Source: Tanypteryx hageni
Taxonomy: Eukaryota; Arthropoda; Insecta; Odonata; Petaluridae
Assembly: GCA_028673005.1 (NCBI GenBank)
Contig: CM054115.1
Span: 5,873,501 to 5,937,500 of the forward strand
Direction: 5' to 3'
Length of the DNA: 64,000 nucleotides
Shown here piece by piece: positions 9,903 to 20,766 of the stretch (within the stretch, counting starts at the first letter, position 1; each line of letters opens with the position of its first letter). Below the pieces are notes generated by a model that worked only from the letters and a program-made list of their open reading frames with translations, had not been told where the DNA came from and ran no database searches. The position numbers and the translations under genes are program-made.

Positions 9903-12110
9903 ATTTTTCCTTAGCCTCCATATTTCTGCCCCGTGCAAAGCCATACTCCATGGCATTTTATGAACTTCTTGCAGATATCTTCCCTTATATTCCACGTAAG
10001 TAGGCTTTTCTTTCTTCTGAAAGCCACTTTTGCTTTTCCTATTCTAGTCCTGATCTTATCTGTACATTTTGCTTCTCTTGTTACAATGCTTCTAAGGTAT
10101 TTATAGTCTGAAAGTTGCTCTAAAGGTTTCCCTTCAATACTTATTTTCAGATTCTCTTTTTTGCCCGATATTCGAAAGACCTTGGTTTTTTCTGTATTTA
10201 TTTCCATACCCTATTTTCTACCTGTTATTACTAGTCCATTTCTCATTTTATGGAGTTCCTCTTCCTTTCTTGCTACATGTACTTGATCATCAGCGTATTT
10301 TACTGTTCTTATAATCCTTCCTCCAATTTTGAAATCTTCTGTGCCTTCTAACGCTTCTTGCATTAGACTTTTTCCATATCTATTGAATAGGGTTGGTGAT
10401 AGGCAGCAGCTCTGTCTTACTTTTCTACCGATATTTACTCCGCGGGTGTCCGCATTCTCCAACCTGACAGTTGCAACTTGATTCACATATAGAATCCTGA
10501 TCAGTCTCCTGTCTTTCCAGTCTACACCTATATCCTTTAATATCTTCATCAACATTATCCAATTTACTCTATCAAAGGCCTTCTGCCAGTCTACAAAACA
10601 TACGCAGATATGTTGAGTGTACTCTATTGCCCTTTCTGATATGATTATAACTACCCGTATAGCATCTCTAGTTCCTCGTCCTTTTCTGAAACCGAATTGA
10701 TCTTCCTCTAGCATTTCTTCTGCCTTTTTCTCCAGCCTTTTATTAAGAATCTTCGTGATGATCTTTGACGTGTGTGATAGATGGCTTATCGTTCTGTAGT
10801 CTTTGCAATCATTGCCTTTGGATTCTTCTTTAGAGGGATCATTGTTACGTCTAGGAAGTCCCGTGGCCACTCATCCGTGTCGTAAATCTTATTAATTAAT
10901 TTCGTGATCGCTTTTAGTCCTTCTGATCCTATGATTTTAAGAACCTCAGTCGGTATTCCATCACTGCCTGTGGCTTTCCCTTTCTTTAGTTCTAATATCG
11001 CTTTTTCTACTTCACTCTCCATAATACTTGGTCCTATGTTGTCTTCTTCAATGTTTTCCTCATCTTCCAGTTCTAATTTTGCATATCTTGCCTGTTTTCC
11101 ATAGTTCCTTAATGTATTCTTCCCATACTTGTGCTACATCCTTCGTTTCTGATACTATCTTACCATCCGTATTTATAATTCCTTTACTACGAATTCCATT
11201 AGACTTCTTATCTTCTATTTCCAGTGCCTTAGCATACATCATATTGTGCCGTCTAACTTCTAACTTTCATCACGTTTTTCTTTTATCCAATTTTCTCTAG
11301 CTTTATCTGTTACCCTTCTCAACTCATTGTTTGTACGTTGGCTCTACCTTCTTCACTGTTAACGTTTTCCCTTTTTCGTCTCTCATCCATTTTCTCCAAC
11401 ATTTCTTTAGTGATTCATTGCATTCTGATTTTCTTCACCTGTTGTCCAATCTCTTTATCCAAGGTATCCTTGATACTGGTTTTTATTTCTTCCCGTTCTA
11501 TATCCACGGTCTTTGGTTTGTTTTCCAAATTTCTTAGGCAAATTTCATGCGGACTACATACTGCCTTTCTTTCAGTTTTTCTAGGTCCCAAGTCTTTCTT
11601 TTCTCGTTTTTCTTATTTGTTTGAGCTTTGTGCTTACGTCAACTATTAGAAGACTGTGATCTGAATCAATGTCTGCTCCTGGTAATGCCTTGGCGGCTTT
11701 TATGCTGTTCCTGAATCATTGTTTAACTAGGATGTAATCTTTTTTGTCATCTCATTTTATCTCCTGAGCTTTTCCATGTGTATAACCTTCGTTTATGGTT
11801 TTTGAACCATATATTAGTCACTGCAAGGTCATTATTGATGTAGAATTCTACCAGTTTTTCCCCTCTTCGGTTTCTTTTCCTAGGTATGTATTGCCCGACA
11901 ACATTTTATTCCTGCCCTTCTCCGACTATGCTGTTCCAATTTCCCATTATTTTGCAGTTTACCTTTCCTCTTCCGTCTTCTTCGTAAATGTCATTAATTT
12001 TTTCAAAAATCTCCTTGATTTCTTCATCTTCATGAGCTGACGTTGGCATATTTACTTGGATTATTAGCGTGTCCACTGGGACTGTTTTAAGCTTTATTGC
12101 CATCAGTCTA
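9903..12110 (-). pseudogene. Second RTE-like LINE: endonuclease remnant + reverse transcriptase
   Basis: Minus-strand coding runs from an endonuclease fragment near 12103 (TLIIQVNMP) through a degraded linker (12000-11060). The reverse transcriptase follows (SEVEKAILELKKGKATGSDG, then DYRTISHLSHTSK, FRKGRGTRDA, FVDWQKAFDRV and KYADDQ) down to the C-terminal ALHGAEIWRL near 9905. It has the same domain order as LINE copies A and B but is visibly diverged. Its frame is broken many times, for example around 10209, 10800-10870, 11040 and 11242-11900. The 5' end is missing beyond 12110, and the 3' end continues at 8832-8484. Confidence 0.8.
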
Positions 12111-13489
12111 TCGTATTATGTATAGATAATATGTTAATCGTTTGAATGGTATATTTTAGCGAAATCTTGGCATTTTAACGGGATGTTGCCTTGTCTACCA
12201 AATAATACATTGTCAAATCACGAAATCCTATTGTTACTTAAATCCATATAGGTTTAAGCGTGATTTGAAGGCTTTTATTAAGAGACGGAGAGGAAGACGG
12301 AAGGAAGGGGAAATGATTTTCATAGCAATCAATGTAAACAACATTTGTCGCCTTATTTACGAGAAGGAATACCTAAAAATATGAAATTCAAAGAGATCAT
12401 GCATCGTAATAATGAGCTAAATTCATTATTATTAGGCGTTCTTTACAATAAGTAAATTAAGAACGCCTTATGATAAGGTCGTGTCCGTCCGCATTTTTCA
12501 TCTCAGAAATTACTGGTATTTGGGACAAAAGGGCAAAGAAACGAGAAAATTATTTTCGAAAAGAAACATCCATTAGATGCAAACAATCTAAAATTGCTAA
12601 AACAAGTCCCTAATTCCAAACTTGATGCTACAGAAAGCTTGTATATGCACTAACATAGAAAGGCGCTGATGAATAGCGACTTGGGGGCCATATGCAGCGT
12701 TCTTTTAAAACTGACCTCCCCCCTCCCTCCCCCTCCCCCTAGGTTATCCATGGCCCTCCCCCAGCCCTTCAGAGTCACTTGAGAGCGCGCCTATGGACTT
12801 TCTTTATTTTTTACCTGTTCGCCCGCTCTCAAGTCCCTCTTAGCCCTTGATGATGGTTACATTGTAACCGAAATACGTATCGGCTTTTATATTCGGTTTT
12901 TCCATCTGGCCTTTATTATCCGGTTTTTTATTCATTGACTGACTTCGGAGGTTTTTCCTTCGCCTTACCTTTTAAGAAAATTATATAAATAGTTTACGTG
13001 ACCTAATCGGGAGTGCCACTTTACTGGTGACAAAAAATGACCTTTTCTTTAAGTCCCGTACAATATCACTTATAACAAAAACTCTTCAAACGTCTTTGTA
13101 GAAATAGTATATGTTTTGTACATTTTTATCGAAGAAGTAGGCGATTTCAAGAAAATCAAACGAGAATGTGATTATTAATTGTTGTGGACAAAACCAATCT
13201 TCGTGATAACTAAAGTAAACAATATCTGGTGTAAATAATTACTAATTAATTTCATTTTGTTTCCTGCGCACGCAATATTTGGAAAATAAAGGGAAATGGA
13301 TAATCTACGAGAAATAAATGAACGGAAATATGTCTATTTTCTTTACGTATACACAGCGTTTGTAAGTGAAAAGAAATGGGCAATTTACGACGAAGGAATG
13401 AACGTGGACATAAAGATTATATTACTACTATTCGAGTTAGGTAAGTTTTAAATAACTGTCGAATGTTTTATTACTTACAATTGGCTAAG
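12111..13489. other. No gene seen; AT-rich with a pyrimidine tract
   Basis: I see no supported gene. Bases 12717-12770 are a C/T-rich tract. A short inverted repeat (taggcgttctt at 12433 and aagaacgcctta at 12459) and the hammerhead-like motif at 12846 are the only structures noticed. Confidence 0.5.
12846..12874 (+). ncRNA. Hammerhead-like motif, Penelope-type (tentative)
   Basis: The sequence reads TTGATGA, one T, a 6-bp stem (ggttac, loop att, gtaacc), then GAAA. This is the hammerhead order CUGANGA - stem II - GAAA, but the first core C is T and one extra base sits before stem II. The same layout recurs at 37.8, 41.9 and 59.4 kb. No protein-coding Penelope sequence lies next to it. Activity is not shown. 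Confidence 0.35.
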
Positions 13490-13895
13490 AATTGGTCAGT
13501 GAATTAAAACATTGGCTTTCTCTACGCTATCATGAATAACGGCACCCGAGTCATTACGCAGGGAAGGTATGGTAGGGCCTCTACATTGGACCTCTCTCAC
13601 ATAGGACCAAAACGCTTTAGGGTCCTCCTTCAAATAATTATTTAATACCTTATTCCGGAAGTTAGTAAAACCCTCGCGCATAGTATTTCTCGCTTTAGCG
13701 CGGTATTCCTTATACGTCTTAACTTTAGTTGCTCTATATTCATCGGATGATGTAGACGGCATATTTTTTGTCTTTGCGTGGCTTATTCTCTGACGCCTAA
13801 GCGCACTCCTAATTTGCTTATTGTACCAACGTGACTCTTTATTGTCGACCTTCAATTTAATTGGAATGTACTTATCGATACCCTCTAGCATTATA
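13490..13895 (-). pseudogene. CR1/L2-type LINE fragment, linker region, inverted
   Basis: The minus strand encodes GIDKYIPIKLKVDNKESRW through NYLKEDPKAFWSYV and HDSVEKANV. This is the segment between the endonuclease and reverse transcriptase of the LINE lying in the opposite direction just to the right (equivalent to about 14383-14740 there). The two stretches are very similar, so the same family is present twice, head to head. The fragment has no 3' tail. Confidence 0.8.
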
Positions 13896-13896
13896 T

Positions 13897-16263
13897 CCTA
13901 GATGGTATATTAAATCTCGAGAAGCAACTACCATAGCTTTGACTGATAAATCAAGATGGAATCATTATAGTCGGTGGTGACTTTAACTTGCCCTCAGTTG
14001 ATTGGGAAAACCTGTTTCGAATCTAAAGGTAAAGAACACGAATCCTGTGAGGCATTAATCGATACATTCTGCGAGCACTCTCTCCTTCAATTAGTCTGGA
14101 AGCCGACGCGATCGGGAAACATATTGGATTTATTAGCAACTAACGTCCCAGAAACAATAAACAAAGTCACCATTGAAGATGGGATAAGTGATCATCTGGC
14201 CGTATATGCAGAGTGTAATTTGAAAATCGATAGGCACCCTAAGCCTCAAAGAAAGTTTTATATATTTGTTAAGGCAGATTTTTCAAGCTTCAGGTCGCGC
14301 CTACGAGAAATACTACCTGGCTTCCGTGAAATGACCGAACGATCAGGTGCTGAGTCGTCATGGACATTTTTCAAGGATATAACGCTAGAGGATATCGATA
14401 AGTACATTCCAATTAAATTGAAGGCCGACAATAAAGAGCCACGTCGGTACAATAAGCAAGTTAGGAGTGCGCTTAGGCGTCAGAGAATAAGCCACGCGAA
14501 AATAAAAAATATGCCACCTACATCATCTGACGAATATAGAGCAACTAAAGTTAAGACGTATAAGGAATCGCGCGCTAAAGCGAGAAATACTATGCGCGAG
14601 GGTTTTACTAACTTTAGAAATAAGGTATTAAATAATTATTTGAAGGAGGACCCTAAAGCGTTTTGGTCCTATGTCCTATACCTTCCCTGCGTAATGACTC
14701 GGGTGCCGTTATTCATGATAGCGTAGATAAAGCCAACCTGTTAAACGGTCATTTTGTAAAAGTGTTTACAGCCGTCAGCGATCATTGCGTACATTATGCA
14801 CCCGCAATTAGGAGGGAACTGATGGAGGATATAGTATTTTCTGAGGTGGGAATTGCAAAGCAATTAAGTTCCATCAGACATAACAAAGCCACTGGCCTCG
14901 AAGAATTTCCTGCTCGCGTTTTAAAAGAATTAGCTGAAGAAATAGCACCTTTTCTTCTGATAATCTTCGAGAAATCCATTTCTCGCGCAGAGGTCCCTAG
15001 CACCTGGAGGTTAGCGCACGTTACCTCAATTCATAAGGGCGGCAACAAGGAGAACCCAGAAAATTACAGGGCGATTTCTTTAACTTCGATATAGTGTAAT
15101 ATTCTCGAGCATATACTCGTTAGCAACATAATGCGATTTCTTGATAGTAATTTATTGTTAGATGATTGTCAACACGGCTTCAGGAAAGGTAGGTCATGTG
15201 ATACTCAGCTCGGTCTTTTTGTGAATTGTATACTGAGAAGCGGAGAAAAGAATAAGCAGGTCGATGCCGTCTTCTTAGATTTTAGGAAAGCCTTTGATAA
15301 GGTACCTCACAGGAAGTTAATAACGAAATTAAAAACCTTAGGCGTTAATTTTAAAATCGTTAGTTGGATCCGTGAATTTTTAAATCATAGGAAGCAGAAG
15401 GTTGTTATAGATGGGAAATCTTCGAACTTAGTGGAGGTTGTCTCTGGCGTTCCGCAGGGTAGTGTAATTGGTCCGTTATTATTTCTAATTTATATAAACG
15501 ATATCAGCTCAATAGTCAGAAGTAAAATTAGGCTTTTCGCGGACGACACCGTCATCTATAGAGAAAAAAGCAATCCGGAAGACCGCCAGTTTCTCCAAAA
15601 TGACCTAGAAGCTATTTCTGCATGGTGTAAGGAATGACAGTTAGAGATCAACCAAAAGAAAAGCTGCGTCATCAACTTCTGGAGAACCAAGAGTATCTCG
15701 TTGGATATTAAATATTCGTTGGACGGAGTAGAGATTCCAGTTTCAGACTCGATTAAATATCTCGGAGTCACGATCCATCGTGGGACACCCACATTCGCCG
15801 ATTGATAGGTGGCGCTAACAAAAAGATGGGATTTATAGGGAGAATAGTTTGAAATAGCTCCGAAAAAGTGAAAGAATTATGTTATTTATCCTTGGTTCGA
15901 CCGCAGGTCGAATATGCTTCAGCTGTGTGGGATCCTTACGAAACTAACGAGATAGAAAAGGTTCAGCGCAGGGCAGCTAGATTTGTAAAGAGGAATTACG
16001 ATAGTAAACAAAGCGTAACATCATTAATAGAAAATCTGAAATGGACATCGTTAGAGGAACGTAGGCAGGAGGCTAGAATTAAACTACTGGAAAAATCTAT
16101 GTAGGAGGGACTAGCGACTGAGGTAGTAGGACTTATCGGAAGCCCGACGTATCTCGGAAGGCAGGACAGTGAGGATAAGATTCGCGAGATCGACTGCAGA
16201 ACGGAGCGATATAGAGGATCGTTTTTCCCTAGGACGATTAGAGAACATAATAGGAAAAGTTAA
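13897..16263 (+). pseudogene. CR1/L2-type LINE ORF2: endonuclease end + reverse transcriptase + C-terminus
   Basis: It starts inside the endonuclease domain (GGDFNLPSVDWENL near 13974; ISDHLAVYAECN near 14180). The linker follows (FREMTERSGAESSWTFFKD), then the reverse transcriptase: HKGGNKENPENYRAISLTS, HGFRKGRSCDTQLG, FLDFRKAFDKVPH, GVPQGSVIGPLLF and LFADDTVIYR, which keeps the catalytic FADD. The C-terminal domain carries RPQVEYASAVWDPY and RRAARFVKRNY and ends at the stop near 16261. Frame changes near 14000-14030 and 14680, a stop near 15092, a stop replacing Trp near 15636, a lesion around 15780 and a stop near 16101 make it inactive. The 3' UTR runs to a tail of gatgtagatg-type repeats at about 16336-16359. 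The same family occurs at 24.4, 26.3, 27.3 and 30.8 kb. Confidence 0.88.
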
Positions 16264-16359
16264 CTTAGGAAAACTATGGACCCATGGTGCACTGCATCTC
16301 CTGCCATCCACCATAAAGGTGACTCGCAGGGTATAATGTAGATGTTGATGTAGATGAAG

Positions 16360-17014
16360 ATGTTTAAAGCAGAGCATAAGAAGCTAATGGCGGAAAATGA
16401 GAAACCGAAAGAGGAAATTAAGAGGAAGGAAACGGGGCAGAATAGTCCAGGGGTGAAGTACACTAGGAAAAAATAAGATTGAAGTTGAGAAGGTGGAGAT
16501 ATCGGGGAAAGCCATCGTAAAACCTAAGGTGTTGGTAGTGGGAGAATCGATGCTACGTTTCGACGGGACTGAATGCACCAAGGAAGGAGCGTTGGCGGAT
16601 TGTTTTCCAGGGATAAAGACAAAGGAAAATCGAGAATCACGGCAAGGGAGGTGAGGAGCTGTGGTGGTGATTCACCTGGGGACAAATTATATCAGGTCGG
16701 CAAAGTCGGAGGATCATTTTGTGGGGTTGGGTTGGGATTTGTGTACTGCGGCCAAACGGATATTCACGGGTGCCATGATTGTGATTAGTGGAATAATTAG
16801 AAGACGTGATGTGGATAATGGGAAAATAGACTACGTAAATGAAGGGATAGACTGGGTGTGCAGTAAACAGGGTCTGTTTATTGTTGATCCTAATTGCTGG
16901 ATTTGTGAAGGGGACTTTGGTCGTGATGGGCTGCATTTGAACAGAAGAGGTTCATTCAAGTTCGGTAGACTTATAAACAGTGTTTTGAAATCCTGTAACC
17001 AACAGGAAAACTAA
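16360..17014 (+). pseudogene. LINE ORF1 with SGNH/GDSL-type esterase domain
   Basis: A lysine- and glutamate-rich N-terminus (MAENEKPKEEIKRKE) is followed by VLVVGESMLR, the position of the esterase nucleophile Ser. VVIHLGTNYI is block III with the usual Asn-Asp changed to Asn-Tyr. GRDGLHLNRRG is the catalytic Asp-x-x-His block. This matches the ORF1 esterase of CR1-group LINEs, which is thought to act in the ribonucleoprotein particle. There is a stop with frame change at about 16474-16480 and another break near 16650, so the protein is not intact. ORF2 of the same element begins at once downstream. The element abuts the tail of the preceding LINE, so the exact 5' border is uncertain. Confidence 0.8.
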
Positions 17015-17298
17015 GACGGTGCTTCTGTGGACACTCACGAGTACGAAGGTAAAGGCTTAAAGATTCTTCAGCTTAACTGCCGTAGCATATAAAACAAGCG
17101 GGTTGAATTTCAGTCTTTAATTGAGGTTTGTAGACCAGACATAGTTATAGGCACGGAATCTTGGTTAAGTAAGGACATTTATTCTAGTGAAATATTTCCG
17201 GAAGGATTTGTAGTGTATAGGAGGGATAGAGATGTAAGAGGAGGAGGTGTCTTTATTTGTGTAAATAGAGGACTATTAAGCACTCTATACTATAATTA

Positions 17299-20087
17299 AC
17301 GAGAGTTGGGATCTGGCCGTTTTGCCCTCCGAGTGGAGGGGATGCGCCGACAGCGAATCAGGTAGTCTCCCTCAGGCGGGTCCTATGTTGCCAAACCTCA
17401 TGGAGCCTCCGAGCCTCTGCCTGGAGCTCAGTGTGCTGTTAGCTTTTGCCTCTTACGTTACCGTGTGCCTTTTCGCCTTTTGAGTTTTCACGTCTTTCGA
17501 GTTTTCTGGCATGTATTTTGAGTTTTCTCGACTCTCGAGTTTTCTCGTATTTTGAGTGTCGTCTTTTGCGTTTTAGTTCCAGGTTTTTTCATGTAGTGGA
17601 AATGCCTCGTCCATCACGCTCGAGAGGAAGACCGAGGAGCCGATCTGATGATACAAACAGATCTGGAAGATCACCATTTGGGTATGGAGTAACCATCAGA
17701 AGTCAAGCTCGGGAGATGGTTTGGTCTGCGAGGGGCTTTTTTGAGAGAGAAAATGCTCATATCACCGACACCGGTTCTCCTATTATCCCCTTCAATAAGG
17801 TTATCAAAAGGACATCAGCTGCACTTAATGTTAGCTCAAATACCGTGTGGAGAGTGTCGAAAGAAAAGTAAATGCCATCCACCGAACCAGGGCCATCTAA
17901 TCTATCAACCCCGGGCAAGAAAAGGCCCCGAGATTCAAAGATCACCAACTTGGACTCGTTCAAGGAAGATGTTTTTCGAAAACACATCTATGAATACTAC
18001 CGGAGGAAAGAGCATCCAACATTGCTCAAAGTATATAGATCGCTTAGGGAAGAAAATTTGTACGAAGGAAGTATAAGCTCGTTGAGGACAATATTTTTTA
18101 ACTTGGGTTTTTAATACAAAAAGATTAATGGCCGAAGCTTACTTCTGGAGAGAGGAGATGTTATTACAAAAAGAAGTTTATTCCTACACCAATTAGTAGG
18201 AAAAAACTTCGACGATAACGTTTGGCTGGATGAGACATGGGTGAATGCGGGACACACCGTTAAGAAGGGATGGACCGACCATACCAAAGAAGGAATGTCG
18301 GAGAGACCATCTGGTAAGGGAGGGAGGCTCATCGTCTGCCATGCTGGGTCCTCAAATAGCTTTGTTCCCAACGCCAACCTTGTATTTCGCTCCAAGAAAA
18401 CCGGCGACTACCACGAGGAAATGGATCATAATAAATTTTATGAATGGTACAAAACAGCGCTACTGCCAAATATTAAAGAGCACAGTGTGATAATAATGGA
18501 CAATGCACCATATCATTCTGTGCAAATCAATAAGCCTCCCACAGTTGCTAGCAGGAAGGCCATGATAATGGAGTAGTTGGCGGAAAACAACATCCCTTTT
18601 GATGAGGGAATGACGAAGGGAATATTACTTAATTTAGTGCATAAAAAAAGACCCCAGTTCCCTTTATATGTAATAGACGAACTGGCCAAAAGTGAAGGAC
18701 ATGAAGTGGTTCGTCTTCCCCCATATCACTGTCACTTCAACCCCATCGAATTGATATAGGCACAGGTTAAAGGTCATGTAGCCAGAGAAAATAAATCATT
18801 CACTCTAATAGAAGTGGAAACACTGCTAAACGAAGGTCTTTATAAAAATATTCTATTCAATAATTTCAATGTTTTTAAAAGCATTATTACTGGAATAATT
18901 CACTCAGCAGTTGACGAGTTTTAACCCTCCAGTACTCCGCGTGGGGGGCTGTGGACTCCTCAGGCATACGTTTTATGACAGGGTTCCTTTCCTTTGGCGT
19001 TTCATGACCCCGACCCTTCAGGAGCTGGAATGACGTGTTTCGAACCAATTCTCCTAAACATTTTCAGTTTTCTATGATATTCCTTTGAGTTTGGACGTTT
19101 TTTCTAACAGTAAGAGAGTGCTGCCCTGGAAATAAGCGCTTTTTTCTTTGTGTGGATGTTGTTCATATTTTATTGTAAAATTATTGTTATTATCTATAGA
19201 ACTTTTTTATTTCACTTAATTTGAGATTGTCTCTGAATAGTTTCTTCACTGCTCGACATCATAAAATGTGTTATTTCCCGTAATTGGAGATCGCATCTCA
19301 ACGATTTCTTCAATGTCTCTGATCCTACAAGGTTTGTAGATTTTTATTATTTCAGTGTTCGGTTTTTGTTTTGAAACTCCCAGTCAACTGTTTCCAATTA
19401 ACATTTGACAGAACTGTTATAAATATTATAGTGAATTACACTAATATTCAAATTGAAAAGTAAAGCCAATACAGTTTTCAAGGTTATGATGCGAAAAACA
19501 GGGTTTCCTCTCGTGTACAATTACTATTTCTGTTCTATTGTGGTATTTCACATTTATTGAATTGAACTGAAGATATTATAAGTATATTCCTAAACACTGA
19601 CAACTGACTCATAGATTGACCTCCGAAAATATTCATGAAAGTGTACCTTAATACTTTTTCCTTTCGAAATAGATTAATAATTACAAAATCATTTGAAACT
19701 TCTCGAAATTATTAACATATAAATGACTATGAATAGAACAAAATAAAGAATCAACTGAATAATAGCGATATTGCTTTTATAACAATAAAATTGTGGTTTA
19801 TCAGGAGAACCCCACGCGAGTACCGGCGGTTGAAAAATTAACGCGAGTAACGGAGGATGAAATTTTAACGTTGTTTCTGAATGTGTGGTTACGATTCCCT
19901 GAAAATATAAGATTTCTTGCATTGCCAGTTTTCGAAATAATTTGAGAATAGAATACGAGCCGTTCGGTCTGTCCGAGAACGCCTGCGCGGTGGGCGAAAT
20001 ACAGTGGAGGGGATGGAGTGGAAATGCGGTGGAGGGGGAATCGCCAGAAGTCTAGGCAGCTCCGCCTCCACAAATCCCAACTCTCGT
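17299..20087 (+). mobile_element. Complete DD82E transposon (Sailor-like, IS630/Tc1-mariner group)
   Basis: The ends match as a perfect 17-bp inverted repeat including the duplicated target, TTAACGAGAGTTGGGAT at 17296-17312 and its complement at 20074-20090. Taking TA as the target duplication (17297-17298 and 20088-20089), the element is 2789 bp. The single internal frame (17602-18924) is a DDE transposase. The leader (about 17450-17600) repeats gagttttc several times. About 1.16 kb of AT-rich non-coding DNA follows the gene. The element sits in the endonuclease region of a LINE. TTAA could formally be the duplication, but the transposase type argues for TA. Confidence 0.88.
17602..18924 (+). 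pseudogene. DD82E transposase with four in-frame stops and no frameshift
   Basis: It reads in one frame from the ATG at 17602 to the TAA at 18922-18924, 440 codons before the stop. A basic N-terminus (RPSRSRGRPRSRS) precedes a helix-turn-helix-like part (AALNVSSNTVWRV). Catalytic motifs are VWLDETWVN (D210, 18229), SVIIMDNAPYH (D300, 18499) and CHFNPIELI (E383, 18748). The second Asp and the Glu are separated by 82 residues, far more than the 34-41 usual in Tc1/mariner. From memory, a group called Sailor has exactly this DD82E spacing. Stops occur at 17869 (TAA), 18112 (TAA), 18574 (TAG) and 18757 (TAG). The last, in ELI-stop-AQVKG, and probably the third replace a Trp. No base insertion or loss was found. 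Confidence 0.85.
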
Positions 20088-20766
20088 TAATTGAAGTATA
20101 GAATGGGTAAGGGACGACTGTGAAATGCTTTGCATTAAACTACTTCATAAAAATCGGAAGAAGGCAATGGATATTATAGGAGTATACAGGAAACCAAATG
20201 AGAGCATGTTTGCGCTTGAGGTTCTGGCAGATAAATGCTCGGAAAGACCAAGTATTCACACCCTAATAGTGGGGGACCTAAACCTCCCGAGCTTTCGGTG
20301 GGATGGGCACGCAGAGGGGGATGGGCGGGCCCAGAGCATTGCTAATCGTCTAACCCAAGAGGAGGGGTTCACGCAATTGGTAAACAAACCAACAAGGAAA
20401 GGAAATATTGTTGATGTCTTTCTTTTAAGGCCGTATTAACAAAGCATATGCCCTGAGATCATACCAGGTTTAAGTGGCAGCGCGGCTGAGCTTGTGGAAT
20501 TTGAATGGCTTACGACCAAAGTAATTAAATCCAGCAACAAATCTATTTGGAATTATAGAAGAGGAAACAGTGAAGGTTTTAGAAACCACTTAAGGGACCA
20601 TTTCCCTAGGTGGGCAGGTAAAGGGGGGAGTATTAATGATATACGGAATGCATTCAAGGACATCATTTATGAAGGGCTACTAAATTTTGTTCCACAAAAA
20701 ATGCTTAAAAATAATAGCGACCCCGAATACTATAATTTAAACATACGGAGGTTAAAGACTGACAGA

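Larger units (their letters stand above)
17020..20766 (+). pseudogene. ORF2 of the esterase-type LINE, split by the DD82E transposon
   Basis: The left part (17020-17298) encodes the start of the endonuclease: LKILQLNCRSI, then CRPDIVIGTESWL and GGGVFICVNRGL. The right part (20088-20766) continues with IIGVYRKPN, TLIVGDLNLPSFRWD and NKPTRKGNIVDVFLL. The linker follows (SIWNYRRGNSEGFRNHLRDH) and stops where the inverted-repeat element begins. Removing 17299-20087 brings the halves together within a base or two of frame. The reverse transcriptase is absent. In-frame stops (for example after CRSI and near 20440) show it was already decaying. Confidence 0.8.

Noticed and set aside
8828..9905. A CRISPR-like array, because of the regularly recurring ACATTTACC
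   Set aside because: Spacing is irregular, copies occur in both orientations, the unit is only 9 bp and the genome is eukaryotic.
9015..9914. Open frames across the hAT MITE and the ACATTTACC cluster
   Set aside because: They follow the short repeats (HIYR/CTFT-like repeats come from the 9-mer) and do not resemble proteins.
16111..16936. Minus-strand open frames over the LINE tail and esterase ORF1
   Set aside because: Antisense shadows of recognised plus-strand coding sequence.
17602..18924. A variant genetic code with TAA/TAG read as an amino acid
   Set aside because: The stops fall at unrelated residue types (two at likely Trp positions) and other pseudogenes in the window also use TAA, TAG and TGA, so decay explains them better.
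17299..20087. A piggyBac element, because TTAA flanks both ends
   Set aside because: The transposase has a D-D-E core of the IS630/Tc1-mariner kind, so TA within TTAA is the likely target.
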